DNA from: Gyrodactylus bullatarudis
Taxonomy: Eukaryota > Platyhelminthes > Monogenea > Gyrodactylidea > Gyrodactylidae
Length of the DNA: 64,000 bases
Assembly (NCBI GenBank): GCA_012064415.1
Contig: SSNU01000077.1
Coordinates: 1-64,000 of the forward strand
Reading direction: 5' to 3'
The position numbers were made by a program, and so were the translations under genes. A model generated the notes under the pieces. The model had not been told where the DNA came from and did not search any database. It worked only from the letters and a program-made list of their open reading frames with translations. Below, piece by piece: positions 60,588-64,000 of the stretch (the first letter of the stretch is position 1; every line of letters begins with the position of its first letter).

Positions 60588-63500
60588 CTGTAAGATAGAT
60601 AAAATAAAAAAAATTAATAGATCTACTCTAAAGTATATACAAAAATATAAAATAATATTTTTTATTTAGAGCTTATCTCAAGATGCTTATTCACATCCAG
60701 GAGTATATTCAGGCTTTTATTATAAGCTTGGATATGTTTTTCAAAATAAATAAAACTTCGTAGGAATATATAAAATAGAACTCATGTTTTGAGACATGTT
60801 TTGGCTGCAAAGTTGTCTGGCTCATTGTGTCCTAACCAACAATAGGCAGATTTCGAATCTTCTGCACGGTAGAATTTGAAATTATTTTCTAGATATTTCA
60901 CCTAAGAGTTTAAAGTAGAACTTTCAGCTTTATTCCTTATTTATTTATTACTTGTCAGTGTCTTCTTAGTGTCAAGGACCATGTGAATCAATAAATTTTG
61001 ATGATTTTTCGAAGAAAAGCGGTACTTTTAACTTGAAATTTTAGCCTTAGTACGGCCTAATTTTTAGAACTAAATTGATTCCTAACAAGATGAATTCGTA
61101 AATTCACATCAGAAAAGGATTTCTACTTATTATAATCAGAACGATCGAAAGAATTTCAATAGAATCATGTAACTAAAACACCAGAATAAAGGTTAACAAT
61201 CTTTTTGATTAAACTCTAGATTCAGGACCCTAATTGGGCATGAATATTTTAAGATATCATCTCTATCATACGTCAAAAGCATGCTTTACTAACACAATTA
61301 CAGTTGATTTTTGTCAAAATGTTAGTTTTTGTTTAAAACATTTTCTTAAATCTACTACCCAGGATCCCTATATGGATAATAAGTTAGAGAGTATAATTGC
61401 GTAGAAATAACTGTAGAATCTTAATTAGTAATTAATAAAATTAATAAAAAATTAATTCAACAAATCAACAAACTTGAACCAGATGTAGTTGAGAGGTAAT
61501 GTTGTTGCATGCCAGATAGCATGAGCATCCAAGAGGTCAAAGATTGGTTCAAAGTCCAAAACTTCAAGTAATGCGGCCAAACCCAATAGAATCGACGTAC
61601 GCAGGGCATACTTGGTGTAAACTTTTTGACTTAATTCTGTCATCCAAATTGACCACATGAGCCAACCACCAAAGTTTAATACACCTGCAATAAAAAATTA
61701 TGATAATTCTCATTATCTTTTATTTCGGCTGATTTTGGATTGAAGGAAAAAATTTTACTTTTCTAAACATGGAATGAAAATATTGCATAAAGCTTTTCAA
61801 CCAAGTGTTGATAATTTACTTTTTGAATATATTTCCATGTGGTTACTTACAAGTATATACCCGAAAAATATATTACAATCCAAATGCTGATAGTCATTTT
61901 TTCATTCAACAGAGCAGGTTATGAAATTTTATTTCAAGTCCCATAAGTATAGAACACATTAATACATTGAAATAACGATTTATTCCCAATTTAATTTAAT
62001 GTATTTTGAACATCTCTCTTCATTCCAGCTAGAAAGTTTTCAAGTAAGCAATTATTAATGTCAATTTCTGCAACACTCTTATTAAGGGTAATTTTAAACT
62101 TTTCAAAATTTCCATTTGGATCAAGACCCTTCAATGTCTCAGGTAATTGCATCAAGACTTTCTCGACAATTTCTTTACCAAAATTAGTATTCTTTGCGAT
62201 TATATTTTGACCATCACAGGCCTTGATGAGTTGAGTGTAAGAGTCAAGTAAGATTTTATATCCAACCATAAAACTGGCATCGTCCTTGTATTTATTTATA
62301 AAGTACATCAGTCGATTTTCAGTGGTCTCCTGATCCCAGGCTAGCGAGCTAATTGCAATAGTTATGCCTTCCTTGTGATTCATAGTGGCGAATTTAATGA
62401 AAAATAGATATAATTCATATATAGATTCCTTTTATTTATGAGAATTCTTTCGTAGCCAATGGTTTATAATCATCAGACATATTTTCTTCATCTTCGTCAA
62501 ATAAACATACGAACAGCAATAAATTTTATTCTGTCAATGAAGAAATCTGCATAATCAGTCGTTCGGCTATATTGTTTGTAATTTTGCAGTTCATTTAACA
62601 AATTCCATATAGATAATAAAGGCGTCAAGAAACTCTCAATTTTGCTATTAAAATAATTCAGAAAAGGATTTACTCAAGTCTGAAGAAAACACTCTTAGTT
62701 TATAAGTTTCAATGTGGCTGTGGTTCAACTTATCTTGGAGGAACAGTTAGAAAACTTATGACTAGGACAAAGGAACATCTTTCAAAGAATACTTCAGTTC
62801 ATAAACCCTTATTATATAGTGGTGCTGACAAACTCTATTTTATAAGAACTGATCAGACTGAGGATTAAAGAGAAATTCTTTAACAATACTATAGTTTTGA
62901 TAGCTATTAAAACAGATCTGTGTGTTCAAAAGAACTAGAACAGATTCTCTTGTACTACCCTGACCCTTGTGAGCTCTTTCATGTTTTGCAAGTCCTAGTG
63001 GGTTATTTCTATCACATATTCATTCAAGGCTCAGAAAATACTTCATTTTCCACCCATTCGATAGGAAACTTAATATTCTCCTGAAATACGCAAAGATCTC
63101 AGTTCTATCATTCGTTAAACATGTGCTTTAATAATTCAAAGAAAGTTTATTTTTATCAAAAAATGATTTTTTTTGATAACGTTTTTTTCAGGAATATTGG
63201 TAAAAACTTAGAGAGTACTATTATCAAGCAATAATACACCCCTAGAATTCAAATTTGCTAAAGATTGAATGCGAGTCATAAAGAAATTCTTGCATTCTCC
63301 TCTTTTTATAGAACTTGATTCTTTGAATAATTTAGAAAAGTGGAAATAAGGGTATTTTCAACACTAAATTTACATTTTTCATCAGTAGTGTCAGTTTGAA
63401 AATGATAAAAGTTCAAGAAAACTTTGAATCAAAAGCTTGAACTCACCAGCTGTAATATTGACGGTCATATTATAAGCGTAATCAAATCGAATCATACTCA

Positions 63501-63769
63501 AATAATACACATGATTTGAGTAGAACAAAATGAACACGAATCCGACCAGATAGGTTACGAGTCGCTGACGATAGAAAATTCTGTAGATTAATGAATAGAA
63601 AGAAAACAAGACATATGCCAGAGCTGAGAAGTAGTCCAATGCCTGGATTGAATGATGTTTTAGAATTAATTTTCAATAATAAGATAATTATAAAGATATT
63701 ACTTGCCTCAGTAAGGTTTGTATCTCGAATGTGAAATATGGTCGAGCATATCCAAGCGTTGATTCCAAA
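60521..63769 (-). CDS. PGAP3: PGAP3 (Per1-like GPI-remodelling protein), 3' part, four exons
   Basis: Minus-strand exons 63769-63707, 63642-63447, 61684-61474 and 60587-60521 join in frame (phases 0, 1, 2) into 178 C-terminal residues; the 5' exons lie beyond the right edge. Diagnostic strings are NAWICSTIFHIRDTNLTE, HVYYLSMIRFDYAYN, LLEVLDFEPIFDLLDAHAIW and HATTLPL. They correspond to the conserved NAWFWS.FH.RD..LTE, YLSLIRFDYGYN and LLDFPP..W.LDAHAIWH blocks of PGAP3/PERLD1 and yeast Per1. The family consists of multi-pass Golgi/ER membrane proteins needed for fatty-acid remodelling of GPI anchors. The hydrophobic segments and the conserved H/D residues of the DAHAIWH motif are present. One intron is GC-AG. 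An intron of 1.76 kb hosts another reading frame. Confidence 0.9.
61474..61684 (-). CDS. PGAP3: PGAP3 exon with DAHAIWH motif
   Basis: 211 bases. The acceptor TTTTTATTGCAG ends at 61685. The peptide starts GVLNFGGWLMWSIW and includes SILLGLAALLEVLDFEP and DAHAIWHATTLPL. The frame could run on to a TAA at 61452 (FVDLLN), but splicing at CAA|GTTTGT (61474/61473) joins IWFK to the exon at 60587 and restores the C-terminus typical of the family. Termination at 61452 as an intron-retained isoform cannot be excluded. Confidence 0.85.
61928..61933 (-). terminator. polyadenylation signal for the nested frame
   Basis: TTTATT on the plus strand reads AATAAA on the minus strand, at a plausible distance (58 bases) after the TAA at 61991. 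Confidence 0.45.
61991..62383 (-). CDS. uncharacterised 130-aa intronless frame nested in a PGAP3 intron
   Basis: A complete ATG-to-TAA frame (130 codons) with even amino-acid composition, unlike chance frames in this DNA. The ATG (GCCACTATGA) is the first after an in-frame TAA about 60 bases upstream. The protein is soluble and predicted helical, without signal peptide or membrane segment. It starts MNHKEGITIAISSLAWDQET and contains ENRLMYFINKYKD and ENFLAGMKRDVQNTLN near the end. I recognise no family. An AATAAA lies about 58 bases downstream (61928-61933). It may be a nested host gene or a domesticated/retroposed copy. Because it shares the PGAP3 strand, a cassette-exon role is conceivable but no flanking splice sites were seen. 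Confidence 0.65.
   Translation of the reverse strand: MNHKEGITIAISSLAWDQETTENRLMYFINKYKDDASFMVGYKILLDSYTQLIKACDGQNIIAKNTNFGKEIVEKVLMQLPETLKGLDPNGNFEKFKITLNKSVAEIDINNCLLENFLAGMKRDVQNTLN
62653..62868 (+). pseudogene. Penelope-like element GIY-YIG endonuclease relic
   Basis: The plus-strand frame includes LLVYKFQCGCGSTYLGGT, then VRKLMTRTKEHLSKNTSVHK, and ends at TAA (62866-62868). The VYK..C.CG..Y.G.T.R.L..R..EH pattern is the start of the GIY-YIG endonuclease domain that follows the reverse transcriptase in Penelope-like elements. The motif is altered (YLGGT where YIGQT is usual), and no reverse transcriptase is attached upstream. It lies antisense inside the PGAP3 intron. Confidence 0.8.
63447..63642 (-). 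CDS. PGAP3: PGAP3 exon with transmembrane segments
   Basis: 196 bases: 65 codons plus one base. The acceptor TTCAATCCAG ends at 63643 and the donor GTGAGT starts at 63446. ALDYFSALAYVLFSFYSL and LVTYLVGFVFILFYSNH are two hydrophobic segments, followed by YLSMIRFDYAYN, a family signature. The 64-base GC-AG intron 63643-63706 precedes it. Confidence 0.9.
63707..63769 (-). CDS. PGAP3: PGAP3 exon (FGINAWICS...LTE)
   Basis: 63 bases, 21 codons in phase 0. The acceptor TTAATTTCAG ends at 63770 and the exon ends CTGAG, followed by a GC donor (GCAAGT, 63706-63701). Peptide NAWICSTIFHIRD matches the conserved NAWFWSTVFHTRD block. Confidence 0.85.
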
Positions 63770-63779
63770 CTGAAATTAA

Positions 63780-64000
63780 GAAAAGAGTTTTATAAGCGAA
63801 TATTTTCAATAATTCTTTAAAAACTCAGGATAAACTTGGGAAAAAACAACATTTTCGAGAAAAAATTTGGATTCATGTTAAACAAACTCTAGAATCACTC
63901 CATTAGTATGAATAAAATTTTGAAAAACTATGGTAATTTTTAATACCAACTGGCTATAAATTTCTATTAATTGATCCCTGATATGAAAATTTATGTTGAT
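63780..64000. other. PGAP3 intron at the right edge
   Basis: No family-matching exon was found in the last 220 bases. An open minus-strand stretch (about 63890-64000) does not match the PGAP3 residues expected upstream of NAWICS, so the preceding exon is probably outside the window. Confidence 0.5.

Larger units (their letters stand above)
61685..63446 (-). other. PGAP3 intron (1.76 kb) hosting a nested frame and a Penelope relic
   Basis: GT-AG intron in phase 1. It contains the 130-codon frame at 61991-62383 on the same strand and, on the opposite strand, a GIY-YIG endonuclease relic at 62653-62868. The rest is AT-rich. Confidence 0.8.

Noticed and set aside
63890..64000. Possible additional PGAP3 exon at the right edge
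   Set aside because: The open peptide does not match the residues expected before NAWICS in the family, and no convincing donor follows it.

Overview
The window is AT-rich, gene-poor nuclear DNA of an invertebrate animal. Spliceosomal introns (GT-AG, plus one GC-AG), AATAAA signals, Asn/Gln-rich low-complexity protein, metazoan zinc-finger and homeobox domains, and several retroelement classes all point that way. An arthropod or another protostome seems likely, but nothing in the sequence fixes the phylum. There is no prokaryotic feature, no operon and no CRISPR array.

Layout. Bases 1-45,900 hold almost no host coding sequence. They are dominated by decayed repeats: a 394-bp tandem repeat at the left edge, many long inverted-repeat (foldback) elements of at least three families, two non-LTR reverse transcriptase fragments (one truncated by a 944-base assembly gap), two Penelope-like reverse transcriptase fragments, and two TTAA-flanked transposon ends. 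A hammerhead ribozyme lies at about 11,531-11,571. A 159-codon open stretch on the minus strand (17,782-18,308) may be an orphan exon. Bases 45,900-60,500 have no transposon relic that I can see and contain one large plus-strand gene. Its three coding exons (48,780-49,529, 55,881-56,976 and 58,994-59,709) join in frame into an 853-residue predicted transcription factor with three C2H2 zinc fingers, an Asn/Gln-rich middle and a C-terminal TALE-class homeodomain. Bases 60,468-63,769 hold the 3' part of a convergent minus-strand gene, the Per1-like GPI-remodelling protein PGAP3, with four exons in view and its 5' end beyond the right edge. One PGAP3 intron contains an intact 130-codon intronless reading frame of unknown function and a Penelope GIY-YIG endonuclease relic.

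The two recognised host genes are unrelated in function: a nuclear DNA-binding regulator and an ER/Golgi membrane protein. They are tail-to-tail, with about 0.8 kb between stop codons. The most interesting items are the zinc-finger/TALE-homeodomain architecture, the minimal-stem-III hammerhead, the foldback families with near-identical arms, and the PGAP3 locus with its nested frame, GC-AG intron and remote last exon.
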